From assembly GCA_025056835.1 (NCBI GenBank), contig JANWVS010000111.1:1-6913 (forward strand): 6,913 bases of DNA. The letters are read 5' to 3'. The position numbers and the translations under genes are program-made. Numbering within the stretch: position 1 is the stretch's first letter; each line of letters begins with the position of its first letter. Source of the DNA: Gemmataceae bacterium (lineage in GTDB: Bacteria > Planctomycetota > Planctomycetia > Gemmatales > Gemmataceae). Below, one piece after another: positions 1 to 5,834 of the stretch. Under the pieces are notes generated by a model. The model worked only from the letters and a program-made list of their open reading frames with translations, searched no databases and had not been told where the DNA came from.

Positions 1-31
1 GGGAGTTGCCGGGAAGATGGTCGCAGGGGTG

Positions 32-1822
32 TTAACGCACGCCATCGGGCGTGCCCAGGCCGGACGGCGGCAGCGGCGAGGGCACCGGCAAGGCCGGCGG
101 GTTGTCGGGCACGAGAGCGGCCGGCGGCTCCGGCAGGTTGCTGGGTGCAGCCGCAGGGGGTGGGGTGCTCGTCGGGCCCGACGGCGCCGGCACGAGCATG
201 TGGCCGGGCACGCCTTGCGCGTCGCCCAGGCGCGTGGCGCCGGTTGGGAAGCCGACGGTCGCGTGACCGTGGCTGACGCAGTTGCCGTGGGCGCAACTGC
301 CGCGGCTGTACCAACCATGGCCGTTGGTCGGATCAGCACACGGGAAGATGCTCGCCGTCGGTCCGGTCTTGTGGGCGGCGCGGAAATGGCCGTGTGTCAT
401 CGCTTCCCGCGGCCCTCGCGGGGCTTCCAGGATCTGGGTGAGGTACAGTTCGAAGTCGTCGGCGACGCGCGTCTCCCGGCCGGGCAGGTAGCGCGGCAGC
501 TGGTTGCAAGCCAGCGGATGCGCCAGTTGCGGCGTCACGAGGATGATCAGTTCCTCCTCCCGCTCCTCGAACCGTGTCGAACTGAAAGCCACGCCGAGGA
601 AGGGGATGTCGCCCAGCACCGGCACCTTCTTCATGATGCCGTTGACCGTGTTTTGGATCAGACCGCCAATCGCCAGCGTCTGGCCCGGTTCGATGTGAAC
701 GACGGAACTGGCCCGGCGCGTGTCGAAGCCCGGGGCCTGCACGCCTGGGAGGTTGAGCGAGTTGGCATCATTGCGGTTGCTCAATTCGGCCTCTACGGTC
801 AGCTGGATGGTGCCGTTCTCCAACACCACCGGCGTGAACACGACACTGGTGCCGAACGGCTTGTACTGCACCATCGGCGGCGCACCGACGCTGGTGGCGA
901 TCACGACGGGAACTTCGCCGCCGGAGAGAATCTGTGCCTTCTGACCACTCAAAGCGGTGACCCGCGGTTCGGCCATGATCTTGGCCAGCCCCTCGGTGCG
1001 CAGGGCCTCGAGATAGGCGGAAAACGAACCGCGATTGCCGATCACGCCGAACTGAAGGTTGGGATTGCCGACGGCGCCCATGGCCGCGCCGGTGATGGAG
1101 GTACTCAGGCTGTTGCTGAAGTTGAGCGGCTGGGCCGACGTCGTGCCGATCAAACTGGCCAGGAATGATTGCCGATTGTTATCCACCCAATTGAAGCTGA
1201 GCTGACGGATCTCGGAGCGGTTGACGACCGCCACCTGGACCTCCAGCTGCACTTGCTGCACCCGGGGGACGATGATCGTCGGCTCGGGTCGATCGCGTTC
1301 CGGCAGCTGCACCGCGAACACCAGGTTTTCCTTGCCGAACTGCGCTTCGGCGACCTGTTGGATGTACTTCTGGCTGACGGCGTCGGGGGCGGTGCCGGTG
1401 ACGACCGTCGCCTTGCCGGAGATGTTGACGTCGACCTTCGCCTGCGGGATCGTTTCGGCAATCTGCTTGAGAAACAGTTTCTTTTGTTCGAGGCGATTTT
1501 CGACCACCTCCACGTCGAGCAGCTCAACGTTCTTTTTCGTGTCCGTCAGCGTCACGCGCGTCGTTCCGGCGGCAAGACCGGTAAGATAGACGACCTTGGC
1601 GCTCTTGGGGTCGGAGGTGGCCGAGCAAACCTTTTCGTTGTCGATTTCCACCCGGGCGATGTCTTGCATATTGCTCATCGACACCGACTTGGTCGTGCCG
1701 ACGGAAATGACCAAGAGGGGGACTTTTTCCTGGGCCAGCGTCCTACCAGCAGACAGGACCGCCAACAGACCTGTCAGCAGGCCCCCTAATCGCCAACCTG
1801 GCCCGACCGAAGTGCGGCGCAT
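32..1822 (-). CDS. cpaC: CpaC/RcpA-type secretin (type II/III secretion system family) with His/Cys/Pro-rich tail
   Basis: The 596-residue product should form the outer-membrane channel of a Flp/Tad-type pilus or related secretion system. A Sec signal peptide is visible (Arg at 2-3, hydrophobic stretch 13-24, likely cleavage near 30 after TLA). A pilus-type N-terminal domain spans about 33-108, with the VYLTGLAAGTTRVTL stretch typical of that fold. A BON-like segment follows at 112-173 (VDVNISGKATVVTGTA). The secretin core is about 265-433 and includes AEPRVTALSG (284-293), GGEVPV (301-306), the hallmark VPVLGDIPFLGVAF (400-413) and EEELIILVTP (422-431). Residues 470-596 form a tail with eight His and three Cys (477-541), then a Pro/Ala-rich stretch (545-588). 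The ATG start has a strong Shine-Dalgarno. No other pilus gene (cpaB, cpaE, cpaF) is visible, but only 31 bases remain downstream. The family call is firm. The symbol is by family resemblance, since close homologues in other secretion systems share this architecture. Confidence 0.93.
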   Translation of the reverse strand: MRRTSVGPGWRLGGLLTGLLAVLSAGRTLAQEKVPLLVISVGTTKSVSMSNMQDIARVEIDNEKVCSATSDPKSAKVVYLTGLAAGTTRVTLTDTKKNVELLDVEVVENRLEQKKLFLKQIAETIPQAKVDVNISGKATVVTGTAPDAVSQKYIQQVAEAQFGKENLVFAVQLPERDRPEPTIIVPRVQQVQLEVQVAVVNRSEIRQLSFNWVDNNRQSFLASLIGTTSAQPLNFSNSLSTSITGAAMGAVGNPNLQFGVIGNRGSFSAYLEALRTEGLAKIMAEPRVTALSGQKAQILSGGEVPVVIATSVGAPPMVQYKPFGTSVVFTPVVLENGTIQLTVEAELSNRNDANSLNLPGVQAPGFDTRRASSVVHIEPGQTLAIGGLIQNTVNGIMKKVPVLGDIPFLGVAFSSTRFEEREEELIILVTPQLAHPLACNQLPRYLPGRETRVADDFELYLTQILEAPRGPREAMTHGHFRAAHKTGPTASIFPCADPTNGHGWYSRGSCAHGNCVSHGHATVGFPTGATRLGDAQGVPGHMLVPAPSGPTSTPPPAAAPSNLPEPPAALVPDNPPALPVPSPLPPSGLGTPDGVR

Positions 1823-1824
1823 CC

Positions 1825-1833
1825 GATCACCTC
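1825..1833 (-). promoter_or_regulatory. Strong Shine-Dalgarno of the secretin gene
   Basis: On the minus strand the bases before the ATG read AGAGAGGTGATCGG. The nine bases GAGGTGATC match the complement of the 16S rRNA 3' end (GATCACCTC) perfectly. The GAGG core ends seven bases before the ATG, a normal distance. This supports the ATG at 1822 and suggests efficient translation. Confidence 0.8.
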
Positions 1834-2064
1834 TCTAAAAAGCTGTTCAGGCCGACTCCGGAAGGCCACACGCCGCCGGAGCGCTTGGGTCATAGTGGAT
1901 CTTCACTTGCGCGGACTTCGCTGCCGCGTCTGGATTTCTATTTCGACCGTCCTGTGACGATAACTTCAACTTTTACGGTTGTAGTGAGCGAAACGATGGA
2001 AGCGGTTGTAACAACGCGAAGCAGGCGCGACGCGGTAAAGGGCGCAAGTCGATCGACCGCAAAG

Positions 2065-2084
2065 GCGGTTGCCAAACCAACCGC
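2065..2084. repeat. Perfect 7-bp inverted repeat over the candidate -35 box
   Basis: GCGGTTG (2065-2071) and CAACCGC (2078-2084) are exact reverse complements around the 6-base loop CCAAAC. The left arm also pairs with an upstream ACCGC (2056-2060, with GCGGT at 2065-2069, loop AAAG), so two mutually exclusive small stems are possible. The place suits an operator. The bound factor, if any, is unknown. Confidence 0.4.
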
Positions 2085-2097
2085 GCGACGTGACAAT
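2069..2097 (+). promoter_or_regulatory. Candidate sigma70-type promoter of the beta-propeller gene
   Basis: TTGCCA (2069-2074, five of six matches to TTGACA) is followed after 17 bases by GACAAT (2092-2097, four of six to TATAAT). Transcription would start near 2104 and leave a leader of about 80 bases before the GTG at 2183. An inverted repeat (2065-2084) covers the -35 box. This was read by eye in a GC-rich genome whose promoter rules are poorly known, so confidence is limited. Confidence 0.35.
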
Positions 2098-2168
2098 AAC
2101 GAAACTCACCCCGATCGACGCAGCCCCGCCGTGGCCGGTGCGTCGGGACCACCCGCTGCCACGCTTCC

Positions 2169-2174
2169 AAGGAA
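2169..2174 (+). promoter_or_regulatory. Ribosome binding site deciding the GTG start at 2183
   Basis: AAGGAA lies eight bases before the GTG at 2183. The longer in-frame start, a TTG at 2069, has no such site and falls inside the candidate -35 box. It would also add 38 non-hydrophobic residues in front of a good signal peptide. Confidence 0.6.
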
Positions 2175-2182
2175 CCGCACTC

Positions 2183-3460
2183 GTGACACGCAGCTCCACT
2201 TGGCTCGTCCTAGGTTGCACCTGCTTCGTCGCCGCACCTGTCAGCCGTGCCGACCAATGGCCGCAATGGCGCGGGCCGAACGGCGACGGCATCGTCACGT
2301 CCGGGCGCGTACCGGCGGAATGGGCCGAAGACAAGAACATCGCCTGGAAGGTCCCCTTGCCCGGCAAGGCAGGCTCGACGCCCATCGTCTGGAATGAGCG
2401 CATCTTTCTGACCAGCGCCAAGGGCAACGACATCATCCTGCTGTGTCTCAACGACAAAGGCCAACGCCTGTGGGAACGTACCTTGTCGTCGTCGGGCAAG
2501 CGGGCCTACATGCGCGACGAAGGCAACGACGCTTCGGCCTCCCCCAGCACCGACGGCCACCACGTCTACAGCTTCGTCGGCAGCGGCGACCTCGCCTGCC
2601 ATGACTTCGACGGCAACGAAATCTGGACCATCAACGTGCAAAAACGCTACGGCAAGTTCTCGATCCAGCACGGCGTCCACATCACCCCCCTATTGCACGG
2701 CGACCGGCTCTACGTCGTTCTGCTGCACAGCAACGGCCACTGGATTGTCGCCCTCGACAAACGCACCGGTCAAGAACTCTGGAAAGTGGCTCGGCCCAGC
2801 GATGCCGTCGGTGAAAGTCGCGAAGCCTATGCTTCGCCGATCCTGTGGAACGACGGCCGTCGAACGCTGCTGGTGGTCCTCGGCTGCGATTATGCCACGG
2901 CCCACGAATTGGACGATGGCCGAGAGGTTTGGCGCCTGACCGACCTGAATCCGAAAGCGTCGTACAGCACGGCGCTGCGCATTATTGCCTCGCCGGTGGC
3001 CGCCCGCGATTTGTTGGTGGTGCCGACGGCCCGCGGCGGCCTGGTCGTCGGCGTCAAGCCGGGGGCTGTGGGGAAGATCGGTCCCGGCAGCGCCTTTGAG
3101 GCTTGGCGTCGCCCCAGCGGCGCCGGCGATGTCCCCTCCCCCTTGATTCACGACGGCCTGGTCTACCTGCCGCAGCACACCGGCGTGCTCGTGTGCGTCG
3201 ACGGCAAGACCGGCAAGCAGCTGTACAGCGTCGGCCTGCACCGGGATCGCTATCGGGCCTCGCCGATCCTCGTCGACGGCAAACTCATCATCACCTCGCG
3301 CGACGGCCATTTCAGCGTGGTCAAACCCGGGCCAAAGTTCGAATTGCTCGCGGAAAACACGCTCAACGACGAATTCACCGCCTCGCCGATCGTGGCCCAC
3401 GGCCGACTCTATCTGCGCGGCTTTCGGTCGTTGTACGCCGTCAGCGCAACCGGCAAATGA
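2183..3460 (+). CDS. Exported PQQ-like (quinoprotein-type) beta-propeller repeat protein
   Basis: From the GTG start the product is 425 residues. It begins with a Sec-type signal peptide (VTRSSTW, hydrophobic 7-19, likely cleavage after SRA at 21-23), so it should act outside the cytoplasm. The mature N-terminus carries WPQWRGPNGDG (26-36), common in secreted planctomycete propeller proteins. Seven or eight blades follow, marked by recurring (A/T)SP or TP-I/L segments near residues 119, 168, 218, 270, 319, 360 and 401, and by GxxLW or GxxxW strands such as GNEIWTI, GQELWKV and GREVWRL. This resembles the BamB/PQQ-repeat fold. No catalytic Asp/heme-binding arrangement of a true quinoprotein dehydrogenase is evident, so a binding or scaffold role is as likely as an enzymatic one. 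An alternative reading is a lipoprotein (VLGC at 9-12), but the hydrophobic stretch before that Cys is too short. It is convergent with the small gene downstream (54-base gap). Confidence 0.88.
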   Translation: MTRSSTWLVLGCTCFVAAPVSRADQWPQWRGPNGDGIVTSGRVPAEWAEDKNIAWKVPLPGKAGSTPIVWNERIFLTSAKGNDIILLCLNDKGQRLWERTLSSSGKRAYMRDEGNDASASPSTDGHHVYSFVGSGDLACHDFDGNEIWTINVQKRYGKFSIQHGVHITPLLHGDRLYVVLLHSNGHWIVALDKRTGQELWKVARPSDAVGESREAYASPILWNDGRRTLLVVLGCDYATAHELDDGREVWRLTDLNPKASYSTALRIIASPVAARDLLVVPTARGGLVVGVKPGAVGKIGPGSAFEAWRRPSGAGDVPSPLIHDGLVYLPQHTGVLVCVDGKTGKQLYSVGLHRDRYRASPILVDGKLIITSRDGHFSVVKPGPKFELLAENTLNDEFTASPIVAHGRLYLRGFRSLYAVSATGK

Positions 3461-3497
3461 GCGCTGCCGCTGCGAGCGAGCCGACGCCCGGCGGCGC
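3461..3497. terminator. Possible shared hairpin between convergent genes
   Basis: GCGCTGCCG (3461-3469) pairs with CGGCGGCGC (3489-3497) as a 9-bp stem with one T-G wobble and a 19-base loop, directly after the propeller gene's TGA. No T-tract follows on either strand, and the loop is large. It is only a weak terminator candidate, listed because it lies in the 54-base gap between two convergent genes. Confidence 0.22.
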
Positions 3498-3514
3498 ATC
3501 CCCAGCCCGCCCGT

Positions 3515-3955
3515 CTACCGATTGGGCCAGATGCGCAGCCCGAAGCCGTTGAGGTCGATGTCTTCGCCTTTTTCGCCCTGGTCGTAGTCGCCGCGGTCGA
3601 TGGCCACGCGGAGGAAGGCCCACAGCCCAGCCGGTTCACCGGCATGGTCGTAGCCGTGGTCGTCGGTATCGCCCTCCAGGAGCCAACGCCAGGAACGGCG
3701 TTCGCGGCCGGCGTCGGTGGCTTCTTCCTGCCACCCTTTGAGGACGCGGGCCACGGCGTGGAGCAGCTGCTGCCATTGTTTGGCGTCGGTGAGGTGGGCA
3801 CGGATCTCGTCGACGTCTTGTTCCAGTTCGATGCCGTCGATGTGTCGTACCTGATCGAAAAGCCGATGTTCGATGGCCGCGGCCCGCCAAGGGGACCAGA
3901 GATAGCAGGTGACGCGCGGCGTGATGAAGTTCAGACCGTAGAAGTCGATATGCAT
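3515..3955 (-). CDS. Small Trp-rich acidic protein of unknown function
   Basis: I do not recognise this 146-residue protein. It has no signal peptide or membrane segment and should be cytoplasmic. It opens MHIDFYGLNFITPRVTCYLW and is rich in Trp (19, 23, 61, 75, 89, 91, 112, 143) and acidic residues. The middle (25-80) looks helical, with HLTDAKQWQQLLHAVARVL at 54-72. A Gly/Asp/His-rich stretch (95-132) follows, and the end reads DIDLNGFGLRIWPNR. The case for coding is a good start (ATG at 3955 with GAGGGAG eight bases upstream), its place in an otherwise uncovered interval flanked by a convergent and a divergent gene, and residue composition more protein-like than the opposite strand. The overlapping plus-strand frame at 3644-4081 is judged to be its shadow. 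It shares no operon with its neighbours. Confidence 0.72.
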   Translation of the reverse strand: MHIDFYGLNFITPRVTCYLWSPWRAAAIEHRLFDQVRHIDGIELEQDVDEIRAHLTDAKQWQQLLHAVARVLKGWQEEATDAGRERRSWRWLLEGDTDDHGYDHAGEPAGLWAFLRVAIDRGDYDQGEKGEDIDLNGFGLRIWPNR

Positions 3956-3963
3956 GCGGTCTA

Positions 3964-3970
3964 CTCCCTC
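3964..3970 (-). promoter_or_regulatory. Ribosome binding site of the small unknown gene
   Basis: The minus strand reads GAGGGAG eight bases before the ATG at 3955. This supports both the start and the minus strand as the coding one. Confidence 0.55.
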
Positions 3971-4040
3971 AAGGGGCGCTGGTCCCTAGTTTATGGTAGC
4001 ACGGCCGCGCTGCCTTGCCGCGAAAAAACACCGCCACCGG

Positions 4041-4069
4041 TTGAAGATCGCCGGGCCGGCGTTTACATT
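4041..4069 (+). promoter_or_regulatory. Candidate promoter of the MFS transporter gene with palindromic spacer
   Basis: TTGAAG (4041-4046) and TACATT (4064-4069) are separated by 17 bases, each matching four of six consensus positions. Between them lies the perfect 13-base palindrome CGCCGGGCCGGCG (4049-4061), which could be an operator or chance in GC-rich DNA. A start near 4076 would leave a leader of about 35 bases before the GTG at 4112. Confidence 0.33.
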
Positions 4070-4098
4070 CTCCCTCTATAGCCGCATGTGCCTTTCGG

Positions 4099-4104
4099 AA
4101 GGAG
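4099..4104 (+). promoter_or_regulatory. Ribosome binding site deciding the GTG start at 4112
   Basis: AAGGAG, inside GGAAGGAGA, lies seven bases before the GTG at 4112. The longer in-frame GTG at 4088 would place this site inside the coding region and has no comparable site of its own. Confidence 0.7.
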
Positions 4105-4111
4105 ACTCGCC

Positions 4112-5815
4112 GTGCCATCGCTGATGTTGTTTGCGCAGGCTGCGACCGATGCCGCTCCCCTCGAGTTGGGGGTGCGCGTGCCGTTGTCGGTCATGATTTT
4201 TCTCGAATATGCCGTCTGGGGCGCCTGGTACGTCGTCCTCGGCAACTATCTGAACACCATCGGTTTCTCGCGCAAAGACATCGGCCGGGTCTATGCCACG
4301 ATCCCGTTGGGCGCCATCATTTCGCCGATGTTTGTCGGCATGGTGGCCGACCGGTACTTCGCCAGCGAACAACTCCTGGCGGCGCTCCACCTGGTGGGGG
4401 CGGCGCTGCTGATCTGGATGGCGTACATCCACAAGCCGGTGCTGTTCTTCTGGGTGGCCCTGGGCTACGCCTTGGTCTACACGCCGACCATGGCCTTATC
4501 GAACTCGGTGGTCTTTGCCAATGTGCCGACGTCGCTGGATTTTCCCGAGATCCGGGTGATGGGCACGATCGGGTGGATCGTGGCCGGGCTGATGCTCCGC
4601 TTGTTCATTAAGCCGGGCCAGCAGGTCAACAACAGTCCGCTGCTGCTGGGGGCGGCGTTGTCGGTGGCCCTGGGAGGCTATTCCTTCTTCCTGCCGCACA
4701 CCCCTCCTCCGGCCAGCGGCAGCGGTGCCCAGGCCAAGGCGATCATGGGCGTGCATCTCAAGGTCAAGGAGCCAGGCAGCGGCTACACATCCAGCCCGAC
4801 CATTACCATCACCGGCGGCGGCGGCAGCGGCGCTGCGGCCAGCGCGGAAGTCGAGAACGGCCGAATCAGCAAGATCACGGTGACCGATCCCGGCCGCGAT
4901 TACACGTCGCCTCCCAACGTGGTCGTCTCGGGCGGCGGCGGCGCCGGCGGCATAATCGACGCGAGTTTGCAGATCGTCGCCGTCGAAGTCGTCTCCCCCG
5001 GCGCGGGTTATCGGGCCAAGCGGATCATCGATGTCATCAGCGAAAAAGGAAGCGGCGCCGCCTTGGAAGCCGAACTAGACCCCCAAACCGGGGCCGTGCT
5101 GGCCGTCACGATCGGCAAGGACCGCCAAACCGGCGCGCCGTTAGGGGGATCCGGTTACGAGGCGCCGCCGACGTTGCGCTTTCGGCAGCCGGGCATCCCC
5201 TTTGTCGACGCCCTGGAGCTGCTCAGCACGGCGTCGGGCGCCGTCTTTTTCGGCGTCTCGTTCCTCATCACCATCGCCCTGGCGTTTTACTACGCCTTCA
5301 CGGCCCTGTATTTCGAGCAAGGCTTAAAGGTCAAGCCCGAGAACATCGGCCCGCTGATGACGATTGGCCAATGGGTCGAGATCATTTTTATGCTGACGCT
5401 CGCCTGGTTCGTCCGCGAATGGGGCATGCGCAATGTGCTCATCATCGGCATGGCAGCCTGGGGCGTCCGCTATGCCATTTTCGCCGCGATGCCGCCCTTG
5501 GGCATCGCCATCCTCGGCATCGCGCTGCACGGCATTTGCTTCGACTTCTTTCTCGCGGCCGGCATGATGCACACCAACGACATCGCCAAACCCGAAATCC
5601 GGGCCAGCGCTCAGTCGCTCTTCGGCGTGCTGACGTATGGTTTGGGAATGTACGTCGGCACCGAGTTGGCCGGTTGGCTCAACCAATACTACACCCGCGA
5701 GGTCGCCGACCCGGCGACCGGGACCGTCAGCAAGGTCACGGACTGGCGCAGTTTCTGGACGGTGCCGTGCGTCGGCGCCTTGGTTTGCCTGGGATTGTTC
5801 GTCGTGTTCTTTTAG
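4112..5815 (+). CDS. MFS transporter of the nucleoside:H+ symporter (NUP) family with an inserted repeat domain
   Basis: From the GTG the protein has 567 residues and twelve predicted membrane helices: about 24-46, 60-79, 87-105, 109-130, 150-167 and 177-195, then 375-397, 412-433, 439-458, 462-485, 499-519 and 549-567. NUP-family signs include FLEYAVWGAWYVVLGNYL in helix 1, FPEIRVMGTIGW (144-155), HGICFDFF (473-480) and RASAQSLFG (497-505). The family imports nucleosides with protons across the inner membrane, but the substrate here cannot be told from sequence. The odd part is residues 213-361, a hydrophilic Gly-rich block with repeated GxGY...P and GGGGxG motifs, placed between helices 6 and 7. 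Subtracting it leaves about 418 residues, the usual family length. The reading frame is continuous through it and helices 7-12 look intact, so the gene appears functional. It ends 19 bases from the convergent DUF1553 gene. Confidence 0.9.
   Translation: MPSLMLFAQAATDAAPLELGVRVPLSVMIFLEYAVWGAWYVVLGNYLNTIGFSRKDIGRVYATIPLGAIISPMFVGMVADRYFASEQLLAALHLVGAALLIWMAYIHKPVLFFWVALGYALVYTPTMALSNSVVFANVPTSLDFPEIRVMGTIGWIVAGLMLRLFIKPGQQVNNSPLLLGAALSVALGGYSFFLPHTPPPASGSGAQAKAIMGVHLKVKEPGSGYTSSPTITITGGGGSGAAASAEVENGRISKITVTDPGRDYTSPPNVVVSGGGGAGGIIDASLQIVAVEVVSPGAGYRAKRIIDVISEKGSGAALEAELDPQTGAVLAVTIGKDRQTGAPLGGSGYEAPPTLRFRQPGIPFVDALELLSTASGAVFFGVSFLITIALAFYYAFTALYFEQGLKVKPENIGPLMTIGQWVEIIFMLTLAWFVREWGMRNVLIIGMAAWGVRYAIFAAMPPLGIAILGIALHGICFDFFLAAGMMHTNDIAKPEIRASAQSLFGVLTYGLGMYVGTELAGWLNQYYTREVADPATGTVSKVTDWRSFWTVPCVGALVCLGLFVVFF
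4751..5185 (+). repeat. Coding repeats: Gly-rich GxGY-type units inside the transporter
   Basis: About three and a half degenerate protein repeats lie between transporter helices 6 and 7. The pattern is a short beta-like stretch ending in (D/E/S)PG, then GxGYTSxP, a strand, GGGGxG, a small-residue stretch and a return to xVxVxxPG. The GYxxxP positions, numbered from the GTG, begin near residues 223 (SGYTSSP), 262 (RDYTSPP), 298 (AGYRAKR, degenerate) and 347 (SGYEAPP). Gly runs fall at 235-238 and 274-277. Unit 1 is roughly 4751-4867, unit 2 roughly 4868-4972, and the rest is a longer, more diverged stretch. Similar Gly-rich repeats are known to me mainly from extracellular or structural proteins. 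Confidence 0.75.
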
Positions 5816-5834
5816 ACGGCGACGGCGCGCTCGC

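Larger units (their letters stand above)
1823..2182. other. Divergent intergenic region between secretin and beta-propeller genes
   Basis: No convincing gene was found in these 360 bases. Open frames here lack ribosome binding sites and recognisable protein character. On the secretin side there is an inverted repeat, CTCCGG (1856-1861) with CCGGAG (1876-1881), which would form a stem in the secretin leader. The 8-mer CGGTTGTA occurs at 1976-1983 and 2003-2010, and CGGTTG again at 2066-2071. The right part holds a candidate promoter for the propeller gene (2069-2097) overlapped by a perfect 7-bp inverted repeat. I found no convincing promoter for the secretin gene by eye. Confidence 0.6.

Noticed and set aside
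17..1168. Long plus-strand open frame opposite the secretin
   Set aside because: It is antisense to a gene with clear secretin motifs. Its product is Arg/Gly/His-rich with no domain, as expected of a shadow frame in GC-rich DNA.
1169..1789. Second plus-strand open frame opposite the secretin N-terminal half
   Set aside because: It is a mirror of the secretin codons, with no ribosome binding site and no recognisable protein features.
2069..2182. TTG-initiated N-terminal extension of the propeller protein
   Set aside because: A TTG without a ribosome binding site lies in the candidate -35 box, and the added 38 residues would precede a proper signal peptide. GTG at 2183 with AAGGAA fits better.
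1885..2397. Plus-strand open frame spanning the divergent spacer into the propeller gene
   Set aside because: It overlaps the propeller gene in another frame, and its Arg-rich C-terminal half is typical of a shifted reading. No good start signal was seen.
1966..2499. Minus-strand open frame across the propeller gene start
   Set aside because: It overlaps the signal peptide and first blade of a well-supported gene on the other strand and has no family character.
2690..3499. Minus-strand open frame opposite the propeller gene
   Set aside because: It is an antisense shadow. The plus strand carries the repeating blade motifs.
3644..4081. Plus-strand frame opposite the small Trp-rich gene
   Set aside because: No ribosome binding site or domain was seen, and it runs through the divergent spacer. 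The minus strand has the better start signal and composition.
5816..5834. Terminator between the convergent transporter and DUF1553 genes
   Set aside because: The gap is only 19 bases and holds no stem with a T-tract.
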